DNA from: DATGPD01 sp041398565
Lineage (GTDB): Bacteria > Planctomycetota > UBA1135 > UBA2386
Direction: 5' to 3'
Length of the DNA: 64,000 bases
Assembly: GCA_041398565.1 (NCBI GenBank)
Contig: JAWKUN010000006.1
Location: forward strand, 248,001 to 312,000
Under the pieces are notes generated by a model. It was not told where the DNA came from. It did no database searches and saw only the letters and a list, made by a program, of their open reading frames with translations. Shown here piece after piece: positions 53,092 through 64,000 of this stretch (position 1 is the stretch's first letter; the number at the start of each line of letters is the position of its first letter). The position numbers and the translations under genes were made by a program.

Positions 53092-54270
53092 GTGCAGGTC
53101 CCGACCGAGCCCCGCCCGCGCTGCTACCGCTGCCGGCGCCCCACGTCCATGTGCTTCTGTGCCGACGTGCCGACGGTCGCGACGCGGACGAAGCTGGTGA
53201 TCCTGCAGCACCCGCGCGAGCACCGGCATCCGTTCGGAACGGCGCGCATGGTGAGCCTGGCACTGTCGAACAGCCGGCTCGAGGTGCCGCGAGCGCGGAC
53301 CTCGGGCGCGCTCGACGCAGACCTGGCGCTGCCCGAGGACGCGGCGGTGCTGTTCCCGCATCCGCAGGCCCACGACCTGGCGGGCATGCGAGCGGCCGAC
53401 CATCCGCGCACGCTGGTCGTGCTCGACGGCACCTGGTCCCAGGCGAAGGGGCTCTATCGCCACAACCCCTGGCTGCACGCGTGTCGGCATGTGCGTCTCC
53501 ATCCCGCGGAGGCGAGCCGCTACCGGATCCGGCGGGAGCCGCGGGCCGACTACGTGTCGACGGTGGAGGCGATCGTCGGTGCGCTTCGTATCCTGGAGCC
53601 CGACAACGGCGAACTCGAGGCGCTGCTGGTGGCCTTCGAACGCATGATCGACCGCCAGATCGGACATCTCGACAGCGCACCACGCCGGGCGCGACGCAAG
53701 CATGCGCGGCAGCGGCCGAGCCGGCGGCTGCCGCCGGAGCTGCGCGATCGCGATCTGATCGTCGTCTACGGTGAGACTTCCATGCCCGCCGGCGACCCCG
53801 CCGCGCCGCGCGCACTGGTGCAGTGGACGGCGGTGAAGGTGGCGACCGGCGAGGTGTTCGATCGCATCGTCCAACCACGAGCGGCGACGCCGACGACCGA
53901 GCACCTGCAGCACATGGGCCTGCGGTCCGACGATCTCGCATCGGGCCTGACGCTCGCTGACGTGCGCTCCGAGTTCGCGTCGTTCGCGAGTGCGGCACCG
54001 ACCGTCGCTGCGTGGAGCAAGAACACTCTGGCGTGGGGCGACGACGTGATGGATCCGAACAGCACGCGAATCGTCCTCAAGACCTGCTACTGCAACGTGC
54101 GCAGCGCCAAGCCCGGCTTCCTCGAACAAGTCGTCGCGCGCGAGCGTCTGGTCTCGCCACCTCTGCCCTGCCGCGGCCGCGCCGCCACCCGCCTCGCCAG
54201 CGCCCTCGCCCTAGCGCGCTGGCTGCAAACCCACAGAGTGGAGTCTGACTCCTCCCTGTTACTTCGCTAG
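53092..54270 (+). CDS. DTW-domain tRNA aminocarboxypropyltransferase with exonuclease-like tail
   Basis: The protein has 392 residues from a GTG at 53092. The N-terminal ~190 residues are a DTW (Tuc/TapT) domain: zinc-type Cys cluster CYRCRRPTSMCFC and the DGTW motif at 112-115 with SQAKGL. DTW enzymes use SAM to put a 3-amino-3-carboxypropyl group on tRNA uridine. After a basic linker (197-212), residues ~220-380 follow the strand order of DnaQ-type 3'-5' exonucleases (VYGETS, TAVKVATGEVFDRIV, ATPTTEHLQHMGL). The first catalytic Asp is missing, so activity is doubtful. The last ten codons and the stop lie in a palindromic repeat. Confidence 0.85.
   Translation: MQVPTEPRPRCYRCRRPTSMCFCADVPTVATRTKLVILQHPREHRHPFGTARMVSLALSNSRLEVPRARTSGALDADLALPEDAAVLFPHPQAHDLAGMRAADHPRTLVVLDGTWSQAKGLYRHNPWLHACRHVRLHPAEASRYRIRREPRADYVSTVEAIVGALRILEPDNGELEALLVAFERMIDRQIGHLDSAPRRARRKHARQRPSRRLPPELRDRDLIVVYGETSMPAGDPAAPRALVQWTAVKVATGEVFDRIVQPRAATPTTEHLQHMGLRSDDLASGLTLADVRSEFASFASAAPTVAAWSKNTLAWGDDVMDPNSTRIVLKTCYCNVRSAKPGFLEQVVARERLVSPPLPCRGRAATRLASALALARWLQTHRVESDSSLLLR
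54232..54270. repeat. REP-like palindromic repeat, copy 3
   Basis: The core GGAGTC-T-GACTCC (54240-54252) is flanked by ACAG / CTGT arms and followed by CTTCGCTAGGGGA, the tail shared with copy 1. It lies where two convergent genes overlap: the plus-strand DTW gene ends on the TAG of the tail, and the minus-strand TPM gene ends on the TAA formed by TTA at 54259-54261. Confidence 0.75.
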
Positions 54271-55062
54271 GGGATTGTCCGACTGGACGATGAGGCGGTC
54301 GGGGAGCTCGTTGCGGTCGCCTTCGGTCCACGGCGCGTGCTGCGCCAAGACGCGACCGACCTCCTCGATGGCAGCGACGAGACCGTCGGTCAGGCGGTCG
54401 CGCGCGATGCCGACGAGCACGGCGTCCTTCGCCGCCTGCCATGGCTGCGCGCCTTCCACCCTGTCGTCGATGCCGCGGTCGGCGAGGACCACGACGCGCC
54501 TCTCGAAGAGACTCACGAACAGGAGGACGCCGGTGCGGCCCTGCGTCTCGTGCAGGCGCAGGCGGAAGAACTCCTGGTAGGCCTGTTCCTCGGCGACCTC
54601 GGTGGCGCGCGCCTCGCTCACGAAGGTGCGCGCGAGGTCGCGCAGCACGTGCGCCAGTAGCCCTGCAGCCACGCCGAAGCCGAGCTGGCACGCGAGGAGC
54701 CAGATCGGAGCGTACCAGGGCAGCCACGACACCAAGCACGCCGATCCCAGCGCCACGCCCGCCGCGGCTGCTCGCCAGCGCGCCACGGGATGTGCGTCCG
54801 AGCGCTCGAAGACCACCGGCACGACCTCGCCGACCGTGCACCGCTCGGCGGCACGCACGGCGGCGTGCACCGCCTCGCGCTCGGCCGCGGTCAACGCGCG
54901 CTCCGCCAGGTAGCGGCGCCGGCGCCACACGGCTCTGACGACGACCCACACCGACAGCCCGGCGAGAACCATGGGGCCGACCCAGCGGATGGCGCCGTCG
55001 AGGAACGTCTCTTCCCAGGTGCCCTGAGCTCCCTGCAACCACATTGCCATCGCCATCACCAT
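54259..55062 (-). CDS. TPM-domain membrane protein 2
   Basis: The protein has 267 residues. A first membrane helix at ~25-45 is followed by ER-rich cytoplasmic sequence, two further helices at ~100-140, and a TPM domain with GVLLFVSLFERRVVVLADRGID. TPM-domain proteins accompany LemA and act in membrane quality control or photosystem-type repair in other taxa. It overlaps the preceding TPM gene by 7 bases. The 3' end lies in a palindromic repeat whose TAA is the stop codon. Confidence 0.85.
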   Translation of the reverse strand: MVMAMAMWLQGAQGTWEETFLDGAIRWVGPMVLAGLSVWVVVRAVWRRRRYLAERALTAAEREAVHAAVRAAERCTVGEVVPVVFERSDAHPVARWRAAAAGVALGSACLVSWLPWYAPIWLLACQLGFGVAAGLLAHVLRDLARTFVSEARATEVAEEQAYQEFFRLRLHETQGRTGVLLFVSLFERRVVVLADRGIDDRVEGAQPWQAAKDAVLVGIARDRLTDGLVAAIEEVGRVLAQHAPWTEGDRNELPDRLIVQSDNPLAK

Positions 55063-55793
55063 CCTCCCGAGGCGCCGCCGCCCGAGAAGCCGCCGCCGCC
55101 GCCGAACCCGCCGAACCCGCCGCCGGAGAAGCTGCCGCCACCGCCGCCGGAGAAGCCACCGTAGCCGCCGCCCCAGCTACCGCGGTAGGTGGGTATGCCC
55201 CACCACGCGCCGCGGCGCCGCCGCGCCCGCCGCATCGACAGCGCCAGGACGAAGAACAGCACCAACGGCACGACCAACGGCACCAGCCCGACCTCTGCGC
55301 TCGGCTCGGGGTCGGCGTAGGCGCCGCCGGCGGCCGCGTGGATCGCCACGAGGCCCGCCTTCAGTCCCTTCGCCCAGGCCTCCTTGCGGAACTCCGGCGC
55401 GATGACGTTGCGGATGATGCGACCGCAGATCGAGTCGGTGAGCACGCCCTCGAGGCCACGCCCGACCTCGATGCGGATCTTGCGCTCTTCCTTGGCGACG
55501 AGCAGCAACGCCCCGTCGTGCAGTCCGCGCTGGCCGAGACGCCAGGCGCCCGCCGTGGCGAGCGCGAGATCCTCCAGCCCCCAACCATCCAGGTCCGGCA
55601 CCGTGAGCAGCGCGACGTCGTGACCGCTGCCGCGCTGGTAGGACTGCATGAGCTCCTCCAGTGCCGATTCCTGCGCGCTCGTCAGCAGGCCCGCCCGGTC
55701 GGTGATCCAGCCGTCGTTCTTCGGCACTTCACGCTGTCCCGGCAGCAGCGTGGCGATGGCCAGCGCCGCCGCGATCGCGCCGGCTGCTCTCAC
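55056..55793 (-). CDS. TPM-domain protein 1 with Gly-rich tail (YgcG-like)
   Basis: The protein has 245 residues: signal peptide, TPM domain at ~25-160 (NDGWITDRAGLLT, DGALLLVAKEERKIRIEVGRG), a membrane helix at ~170-190, and a C-terminal tail of about 50 residues made almost only of Gly, Ser and Phe. This is the YgcG/MgtE-like layout commonly encoded with lemA. It starts in a 4-base overlap with the lemA stop, so translation is coupled. Confidence 0.9.
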   Translation of the reverse strand: MRAAGAIAAALAIATLLPGQREVPKNDGWITDRAGLLTSAQESALEELMQSYQRGSGHDVALLTVPDLDGWGLEDLALATAGAWRLGQRGLHDGALLLVAKEERKIRIEVGRGLEGVLTDSICGRIIRNVIAPEFRKEAWAKGLKAGLVAIHAAAGGAYADPEPSAEVGLVPLVVPLVLFFVLALSMRRARRRRGAWWGIPTYRGSWGGGYGGFSGGGGGSFSGGGFGGFGGGGGFSGGGASGGW

Positions 55794-56416
55794 TTTCTCT
55801 GCCCGAACTCCACCTTGGGCGGCGTCCGGTCAGCCGCCTCGGCCTCGAACTGCGCAACCGGCGCGAAGCCGAACATCGAGGCGAACAGGTTGGCCGGGAA
55901 GCTGCGCACCTTGGTGTTGAACGTGCGTGCCGCGTCGATGTAGTCCTTGCGCGCCACGGCAACGCGGTTCTCGGTGCCCTCGAGCTGATCCTGCAGCGAC
56001 TTGAAACTCTCGGTGGCGCGCAACTGCGGGTAGTTCTCTGCCACGGCGAACAGCCGCGACAGAGCGCCGCCGAGCTGCTGCTGCGCCTGCAGGTAGGCGG
56101 CGAGCTTGTCGGGGTCGGTGGGCAGCTCGGCCGGCAGCTGCACCTTGGCCACGGCGGCACGCGCTTCGGTCACCGCTTGCAGCGTCGACTTCTCGAAGTC
56201 GGCCGCACCCTTGACCGTCTCCACCAGGTTGGGGATCAGATCGGCACGCCGCTTGTACTGGTTGTCGATCTGGCTCCAGGCGCCCTTCACCTGCTCCTGC
56301 GCTCCGACCAGGCCGTTGTACTGGCCGATCCCGACCAGGGCCAAGAGAGCGACGACCGCCAGGAGAACCAGGAGCACGACCTTGGTCGAGCCGCGTACGC
56401 GAGCGAGGGGAGGCAT
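55790..56416 (-). CDS. lemA: LemA family protein
   Basis: The protein has 208 residues with one N-terminal membrane helix (VVLLVLLAVVALLALVGI). The LemA helical domain follows: YNGLVGAQEQVKGAWSQID, YKRRADLIPNLVETVKG, AENYPQLRATESFKSLQ and TFNTKVRSFPANLFA. The function of LemA is still unclear (cell envelope, protease-linked). It heads a lemA-TPM-TPM operon with overlapping genes. Confidence 0.95.
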   Translation of the reverse strand: MPPLARVRGSTKVVLLVLLAVVALLALVGIGQYNGLVGAQEQVKGAWSQIDNQYKRRADLIPNLVETVKGAADFEKSTLQAVTEARAAVAKVQLPAELPTDPDKLAAYLQAQQQLGGALSRLFAVAENYPQLRATESFKSLQDQLEGTENRVAVARKDYIDAARTFNTKVRSFPANLFASMFGFAPVAQFEAEAADRTPPKVEFGQRK

Positions 56417-56513
56417 TGGAACGAGGAGCTTATGGGTCGAGGATGCTGCGAACCCACGGCGAGCCCGAAATCGCCGCGCCGCGCGATCGGCAGGAGAAGC
56501 CCGCGGCCCCCGC

Positions 56514-57347
56514 TCAACGCGGCCGACTCGTCACCTCGATCCGCACCGACATCTCGTGCGTCCCGCCGGGAGGCAGGTCGAGCGCGTCGCTACCGACGTT
56601 GCCGGACTCGACGCACAGCATCGACGGCCACTCGTCGTCGCGCAAATCGGCCATGCGACTGGCCTTCTCCACCCACGGGTTCCAGACGATGGTCGACGCC
56701 GCCCCGCTCTTGGTGAGTACCAACCGCCGGGCGAGCCCGGGATCGTCGATCACGCACGTGTCGGGCGCCCGCGAGAAGACGCGGTCGGTCTCACCCGTGA
56801 ACCGCAGCGGTTCGGCCGGCTGCATCGCCTGCACGCCGCCGGCGGCCTTGTCGACGAATCGGGCCCCCTCCAGACCTTGCAGCTCCACCCGCCGCACGTC
56901 GTGCACGGCCAGGTAGGTGTGGAGCGCCGACTCGTAGCGCCACGCGCGGTCGTCGCGGTTGCTCACCTGCAAGGCGACTTCGAGGATGGCACCGAAGCGC
57001 ACGATCAAGCGCAGTGCGAAGCGGTGCGGCCACAGGGCCAGGGTCGCGTCGTCGTCCTGGAGTTCGTACATCACCTCGTTCGGCCCGGTCGCGACGCGCT
57101 GCCAGAGCCGCCGCCTGGCAAAACCGTGCGCCGACCTACCGCGTCCCTCGGGATCGTCGCCGAACCAGGGGAAGATCACGGGAATGCCGCCGCGGATCGG
57201 CTCGCCCGGCTGATAGCGGCTGGCTCGCGATACGAACAGAACCGGCGCCTGCCCTCGCGGCTGCCAGCGCGCGACGTGACCACCGTGCGCGAACATCTCG
57301 ACCGCCGCGGCGTCGGTGACGAGCGCCAAGGGCTGCAGGGAGTGCAT
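56514..57347 (-). CDS. D-hexose-6-phosphate mutarotase family protein (YeaD-like)
   Basis: The protein has 277 residues from the ATG at 57347. The aldose-1-epimerase superfamily fold is recognised from GGIPVIFPWFGD, SAHGFARRRLW, the catalytic His regions near SALHTYLAVHD, and VVWNPWVEKA with MLCVESG at the end. It interconverts alpha and beta glucose-6-phosphate type sugars in the cytoplasm. It is encoded upstream of lemA and divergent from the HtrA-like gene. Confidence 0.9.
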   Translation of the reverse strand: MHSLQPLALVTDAAAVEMFAHGGHVARWQPRGQAPVLFVSRASRYQPGEPIRGGIPVIFPWFGDDPEGRGRSAHGFARRRLWQRVATGPNEVMYELQDDDATLALWPHRFALRLIVRFGAILEVALQVSNRDDRAWRYESALHTYLAVHDVRRVELQGLEGARFVDKAAGGVQAMQPAEPLRFTGETDRVFSRAPDTCVIDDPGLARRLVLTKSGAASTIVWNPWVEKASRMADLRDDEWPSMLCVESGNVGSDALDLPPGGTHEMSVRIEVTSRPR

Positions 57348-57431
57348 GCCGTGAGTATGCGCGCTCCTTCGCCGATCGGCACCTGGAGCGGCGAGTTTGC
57401 CGACACCGACACCGCGACCTACAGGCGCGGC

Positions 57432-58352
57432 ATGAGTGTGCTGCGTGCATTCTCCGACGAAGTGGCGCGCCTGGTCGAACTGGTGCGGCCGGCGGTCCTC
57501 CACGTTCGCACCATGCGCGCTGGACGCCGCGGTCTCGGTGGCGGCTCGGCGGTACTGGTCACGCCCGACGGCTTCGCCCTCACCAACAGCCACGTCGTGC
57601 ACGGCGCCGACGGCGTCGAGGTCACCCTGCACGACGGAACGACGGCCGTCGTCGACGTCGTCGGGAGCGATCCGATCACCGACGTCGCCGTCCTGCGCGT
57701 GCCACGGAGCACCCACAGCGCGCCGCTCGGCGACTCCAACGCACTGCGTGTGGGCGAGACCGTCGTCGCCGTGGGTTCACCGCTGGGTCTGGCGCACACC
57801 GTGACGCTCGGTGTCGTCAGTGCCTTGGGGCGCACCCTGCCGAGTCCGTCGGGACGCCTCATCGACGGAGTCATCCAGACCGACGCCCCGCTGAATCCCG
57901 GCAACTCCGGCGGCCCATTGGTGAACGCCGACGGCTTCGTCGTCGGCATCAACACCGCCATCGCCCCTGGGCAAGGACTCTGCTTCGCGGTGCCCGCCAA
58001 CACGGCGCAGTTCGTGCTCGGCGAGATCCTGCGGCACGGACGCGTCCGGCGAGCCCGCCTCGGCGTCGCCGCCGAGGAAGTGTGGCTGGCACAAGTCCTC
58101 GCGCAACGCCTCGATCTGCCGCACAACCGCGGCATCGCCGTGCGCAGCGTCGAACCCGGCTCGCCGGCTTCGCGAGCCGGCTTGCGCGTCGGCGACGTAC
58201 TGGTGCGCGTGAACCAGCAACCGTTGTGCTCGATCGCCGACCTGCACCGCGTGCTCGACGGGACCGCCATCGACAAAGACATGGAGGTCTACGTGCTGCG
58301 CGCCGGGAACCTCGAGCGCCTGCTCGTGCGCCCGGCCGAGCTGGCAGCATGA
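57432..58352 (+). CDS. HtrA/DegP-like trypsin-PDZ protease
   Basis: The protein has 306 residues from the ATG at 57432; an in-frame ATG at 57357 would add 25 residues. Catalytic His (TNSHVVHGAD), Asp (DPITDVAVLRV) and Ser (GNSGGPL) are all present. One PDZ domain follows (~220-300; SVEPGSPASRAGLRVGDVL). There is no signal peptide or membrane anchor, so the protease seems cytoplasmic unless the start is wrong, which is unusual for HtrA. It probably degrades or holds damaged proteins. It is convergent with metH. Confidence 0.92.
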   Translation: MSVLRAFSDEVARLVELVRPAVLHVRTMRAGRRGLGGGSAVLVTPDGFALTNSHVVHGADGVEVTLHDGTTAVVDVVGSDPITDVAVLRVPRSTHSAPLGDSNALRVGETVVAVGSPLGLAHTVTLGVVSALGRTLPSPSGRLIDGVIQTDAPLNPGNSGGPLVNADGFVVGINTAIAPGQGLCFAVPANTAQFVLGEILRHGRVRRARLGVAAEEVWLAQVLAQRLDLPHNRGIAVRSVEPGSPASRAGLRVGDVLVRVNQQPLCSIADLHRVLDGTAIDKDMEVYVLRAGNLERLLVRPAELAA

Positions 58353-58378
58353 GTCGGCTCCACCGAACCCACACTTTG

Positions 58379-58396
58379 GTGTCAGACTCCACCCTG

Positions 58397-58403
<7 letters not shown>
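58379..58403. repeat. REP-like palindromic repeat, copy 4
   Basis: Reads GGTGTCAGACTCCACCCTGTTAG: the right half matches the other copies and the left half is degenerate. It lies between the convergent htrA-like and metH genes, and TTA at 58397-58399 is the minus-strand TAA stop of metH. Confidence 0.7.
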
Positions 58404-62104
<3,701 letters not shown>

Positions 62105-63064
62105 TCAGGGTCTCGCTTGCGGAGCCACTGCCGACGCGATGAACGTCGCCGGCAGGTCACCGTCACGGTCCTCGGGTTCTTGCACCTCGACCGCGATATG
62201 GTCGAAGCCGGCTTGTGTGAGCCATTCGTGCACCATCTCGGGCGCGAACCCGAGCCAGTGCGCATTCAGCTTGTGCTGCATCCAGGTGCGGTCGTGGGCA
62301 ACGAAGTCGACCAGTACGACGCGACCGCCGGGCCGCAGGACGCGGGCCATCTCGGCCACGGCGTCTTGCGGGCGCGGTAGGTACTGCAGCACCATGTGGG
62401 CAAAGACCGCATCGACCTCCGCGTCGGCCAGCGGCAACGCCGTCGCCGCGCCGGCGCGGAACTGGATGCGCGTGGCCAGACCGGCCGCCGCCGCGTTCTT
62501 GTGCGCCGCCGCCAGCATCTTGTCGGCGTGGTCGACCGCCACGACGTCGAGGCCGGCGCGCGCGAGTTCGATCGCCAGCACGCCGGTGCCGGTGCCGATG
62601 TCGGCGACCCGCAGGCCGCTCGGCACGAGCTTGGTGATGGCGCGCGCGCGCTGGGCATCGTCGTTGAACACGCGCCGGAGCACGTCCCACTCCGGCCCGA
62701 CGGAGTCGAACCATGCCCGTGTCCGTGCCGCGCGGGCGCGGAACACAGCGGCCAGCGCCGCCGCGTCGGCGCGCGCGTCGGGGTCATCGGCCAGAGCAGC
62801 CCGCGTCATCTCCCACGCGTCGTGCCAGACCGGGTCGGCGGGAAGCAGGAAGGAGTAGTAGGCGTGCGTCCCCTCGCGTCGGTCGCGCAAGAGCCCGGCC
62901 TCGCGCAAGATGCCGAGGTGCCGCGAAACCGTCGACTGGGGCGTGCCGAGGATCTCCGTCAACTCCTGCACCGCCAGCTCTTCCCGCTCCAGTAGCGCGA
63001 GCAGACGCATGCGGGTCGGATCGGTCAGGGTCTTGAAGACCTTGAGCAGCAGGTCGGTCGCCAC
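62105..63064 (-). CDS. ArsR-family regulator fused to SAM-dependent methyltransferase
   Basis: The protein has 319 residues from a GTG start. Residues 1-80 are an ArsR winged helix (DPTRMRLLALLERE, GTPQSTVSRHLGILREAGLL). Residues ~130-300 are a class I methyltransferase with VADIGTGTGVLAIELARAG and VVAVDHADKM, and QYLPRPQDAVAEMARVLRPGG further on. There are no metal-binding Cys of the SmtB kind. Genes of this type often sit beside metH; ArsR-type SahR regulators sense S-adenosylhomocysteine. An SAH/SAM sensor controlling this operon is therefore likely, by inference. Its stop TGA abuts the metH ATG with no gap. Confidence 0.92.
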   Translation of the reverse strand: MATDLLLKVFKTLTDPTRMRLLALLEREELAVQELTEILGTPQSTVSRHLGILREAGLLRDRREGTHAYYSFLLPADPVWHDAWEMTRAALADDPDARADAAALAAVFRARAARTRAWFDSVGPEWDVLRRVFNDDAQRARAITKLVPSGLRVADIGTGTGVLAIELARAGLDVVAVDHADKMLAAAHKNAAAAGLATRIQFRAGAATALPLADAEVDAVFAHMVLQYLPRPQDAVAEMARVLRPGGRVVLVDFVAHDRTWMQHKLNAHWLGFAPEMVHEWLTQAGFDHIAVEVQEPEDRDGDLPATFIASAVAPQARP

Positions 63065-63082
63065 CGCCGGAGTCTACATTCA

Positions 63083-63101
63083 TCCATCGGGATGGACGGA
63101 T
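63083..63101. promoter_or_regulatory. Candidate operator of the metH operon
   Basis: TCCATC at 63083-63088 and GATGGA at 63091-63096 form a perfect palindrome with a 2-base centre, and CGGAT extends the right side. It lies 19-37 bases upstream of the GTG start, where a self-binding ArsR-type repressor would block transcription. Confidence 0.5.
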
Positions 63102-63229
63102 AAAAGTTGACGGCGCTTGGCCTGACCCGAGGCGTCGCACGCACGGCTCACCGGAGAACGCGCCGGTCCCGGAGTCCCGAACCGGACCGAAGAGACCGCC
63201 TGGCAGATGTTTGCGGCTACGATGACGGG

Positions 63230-63931
63230 GTGCACCCCGCCGCCCTGGCCGCCTGGCAGCGCCTGCAAGCCCTGGCCTGGCCTGCGGTTGGCGGGGCAGC
63301 GCTTCTCTACCACCCGAGCCCGGCGACCACCCTGGCCACGACCGCCGCCCTGGCCCTGACCTCGCACGTGAGCCTCGTCCTCCTGCTGCGGGCACACCGT
63401 CTGGCCGACCTGTGCACGGCCGCGCGGGTGGGGATGCTCTCGGCCGCCTTGTGGTGGGCCAGCCACGCGGGCGGCGTCACCTGGCCCATCTGGGGCGCCT
63501 GCGTGGTCGCGGTGCTCGCCGATCTGCTCGACGGTGCCGTGGCGCGCGCGCGCGGCCCCACCGCCCACGGCGCCGTTCTCGACATGGAAGCGGACCAGCT
63601 CGCCACCTTGCAGCTCGCGGTCCTGGCGATGGTTGCCTGGGACGTCGGACCGCTGGCCCTGCTGCTCCCGGGGTTCCGTTTCGCCTACGTCCTGCTCGGT
63701 TGGATCCGCGGACTGCCCGCCCATGACCCCAAGCCCAAGGCCGGCGACAACCGTCGCGCGCGCGCCATCTGTGCCGGATCGATGACCCTCATCCTGGCGG
63801 CGCTGGCGCCACCCCTACCCGGCAGCGCGCGGGTGGCGTGCGTCGCCATCGCCGCGATCGCGCTCGCCTACTCGTTCGCCGACGACTTCGTGTACCTGCT
63901 GCGCCGGCGACGGGCGCAAACGTCGCCGTGA
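63230..63931 (+). CDS. CDP-alcohol phosphatidyltransferase family protein
   Basis: The protein has 233 residues from the GTG at 63230; the open frame further upstream does not look coding. About six membrane helices are present. The signature DG-x2-AR-x7-G-x3-D-x3-D is at LLDGAVARARGPTAHGAVLD followed by MEAD. It is one residue shorter than the usual x8 spacing. Such enzymes transfer a phospho-alcohol from CDP-alcohol (diacylglycerol, inositol or another group) to an acceptor in membrane lipid synthesis. The substrate is unknown. It overlaps the next gene by 4 bases. Confidence 0.82.
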   Translation: MHPAALAAWQRLQALAWPAVGGAALLYHPSPATTLATTAALALTSHVSLVLLLRAHRLADLCTAARVGMLSAALWWASHAGGVTWPIWGACVVAVLADLLDGAVARARGPTAHGAVLDMEADQLATLQLAVLAMVAWDVGPLALLLPGFRFAYVLLGWIRGLPAHDPKPKAGDNRRARAICAGSMTLILAALAPPLPGSARVACVAIAAIALAYSFADDFVYLLRRRRAQTSP

Positions 63932-64000
63932 ACATCGCGCTGTGGATCCTCGTGCTCGGCTACGCCTCGTTGCCGGTCGAGTTGGTCTTGGCGCCCGTGC
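63928..64000 (+). CDS. Start of a membrane protein, 3' partial
   Basis: A GTG at 63928 overlaps the preceding TGA stop (GTGA). The frame stays open to the window end and codes for a hydrophobic helix (NIALWILVLGYASLPVELVL). It is probably a co-translated partner of the phosphatidyltransferase; it is too short to identify. Confidence 0.55.
   Translation, partial: MNIALWILVLGYASLPVELVLAPV

Noticed and set aside
63065..63229. SAH or cobalamin riboswitch before the metH operon
   Set aside because: No conserved box or multi-stem structure was recognised; only the short TCCATC/GATGGA palindrome is present, which fits a protein operator better.

Overview
The window is about 64 kb of very GC-rich DNA from a free-living, aerobic to microaerobic Gram-negative bacterium. 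It most likely belongs to a deep lineage of Planctomycetota. The evidence is a set of large secreted proteins (Kelch propellers, a right-handed beta-helix, a nonaheme cytochrome) that end in the beta-rich C-terminal modules I associate with that phylum, together with a cbb3 oxidase built from a fused CcoN-CcoO and a monoheme CcoP. The phylum call is an inference from remembered sequence style, not from a database search. I saw no rRNA, tRNA, CRISPR array, phage or intact insertion sequence.

Layout. 1-4.4 kb: HEAT/VWA protein (5' cut by the window), a Clp_N-peptidase E fusion and a DUF885 hydrolase. 4.6-12.7 kb: egtB followed by a tandemly duplicated egtB-Kelch-beta-helix unit in which each copy has lost a different gene. 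12.9-17.2 kb: peroxiredoxin, thiopurine methyltransferase-like enzyme, DUF434 protein, a 76-residue conserved protein, EamA transporter and a sigma-70-family factor. 17.5-25.7 kb: a complete cbb3 oxidase locus, ccoNO-ccoQ-ccoP-ccoG-fixH-like and ccoI-ccoS, with a divergent TauE/SafE (UreH-like) gene. 25.9-30.8 kb: two tandem pairs of universal stress proteins on either side of a two-component system, made of a FixL-like PAS histidine kinase and a sigma-54 NtrC-type activator. 30.8-34.5 kb: molybdopterin oxidoreductase and an OprO/P-type porin with a long structured leader.

34.5-48.2 kb (all + strand): a 1627-residue exported protein with an apparently dead M6-peptidase domain, an OmpR-type two-component pair, a membrane M28 peptidase, a nonaheme cytochrome c and a TPR-radical SAM-SPASM protein. 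A row of six hairpins lies between the last two. 48.2-64 kb: RecQ, a secreted protein, a cyclophilin, a DTW-domain protein with an exonuclease-like tail, a lemA-TPM-TPM operon, a hexose-6-phosphate mutarotase-like protein, an HtrA-like protease, an ArsR-methyltransferase/metH operon, a CDP-alcohol phosphatidyltransferase and the start of one more membrane protein.

The clearest functional grouping is respiration at low oxygen: oxidase structural genes, copper and assembly factors, a candidate heme-PAS oxygen sensor with a sigma-54 activator, and stress proteins. The second is methionine-cycle control by an ArsR-methyltransferase translationally abutting metH. A short palindromic repeat occurs four times, and its TAA is the stop codon of three different genes.
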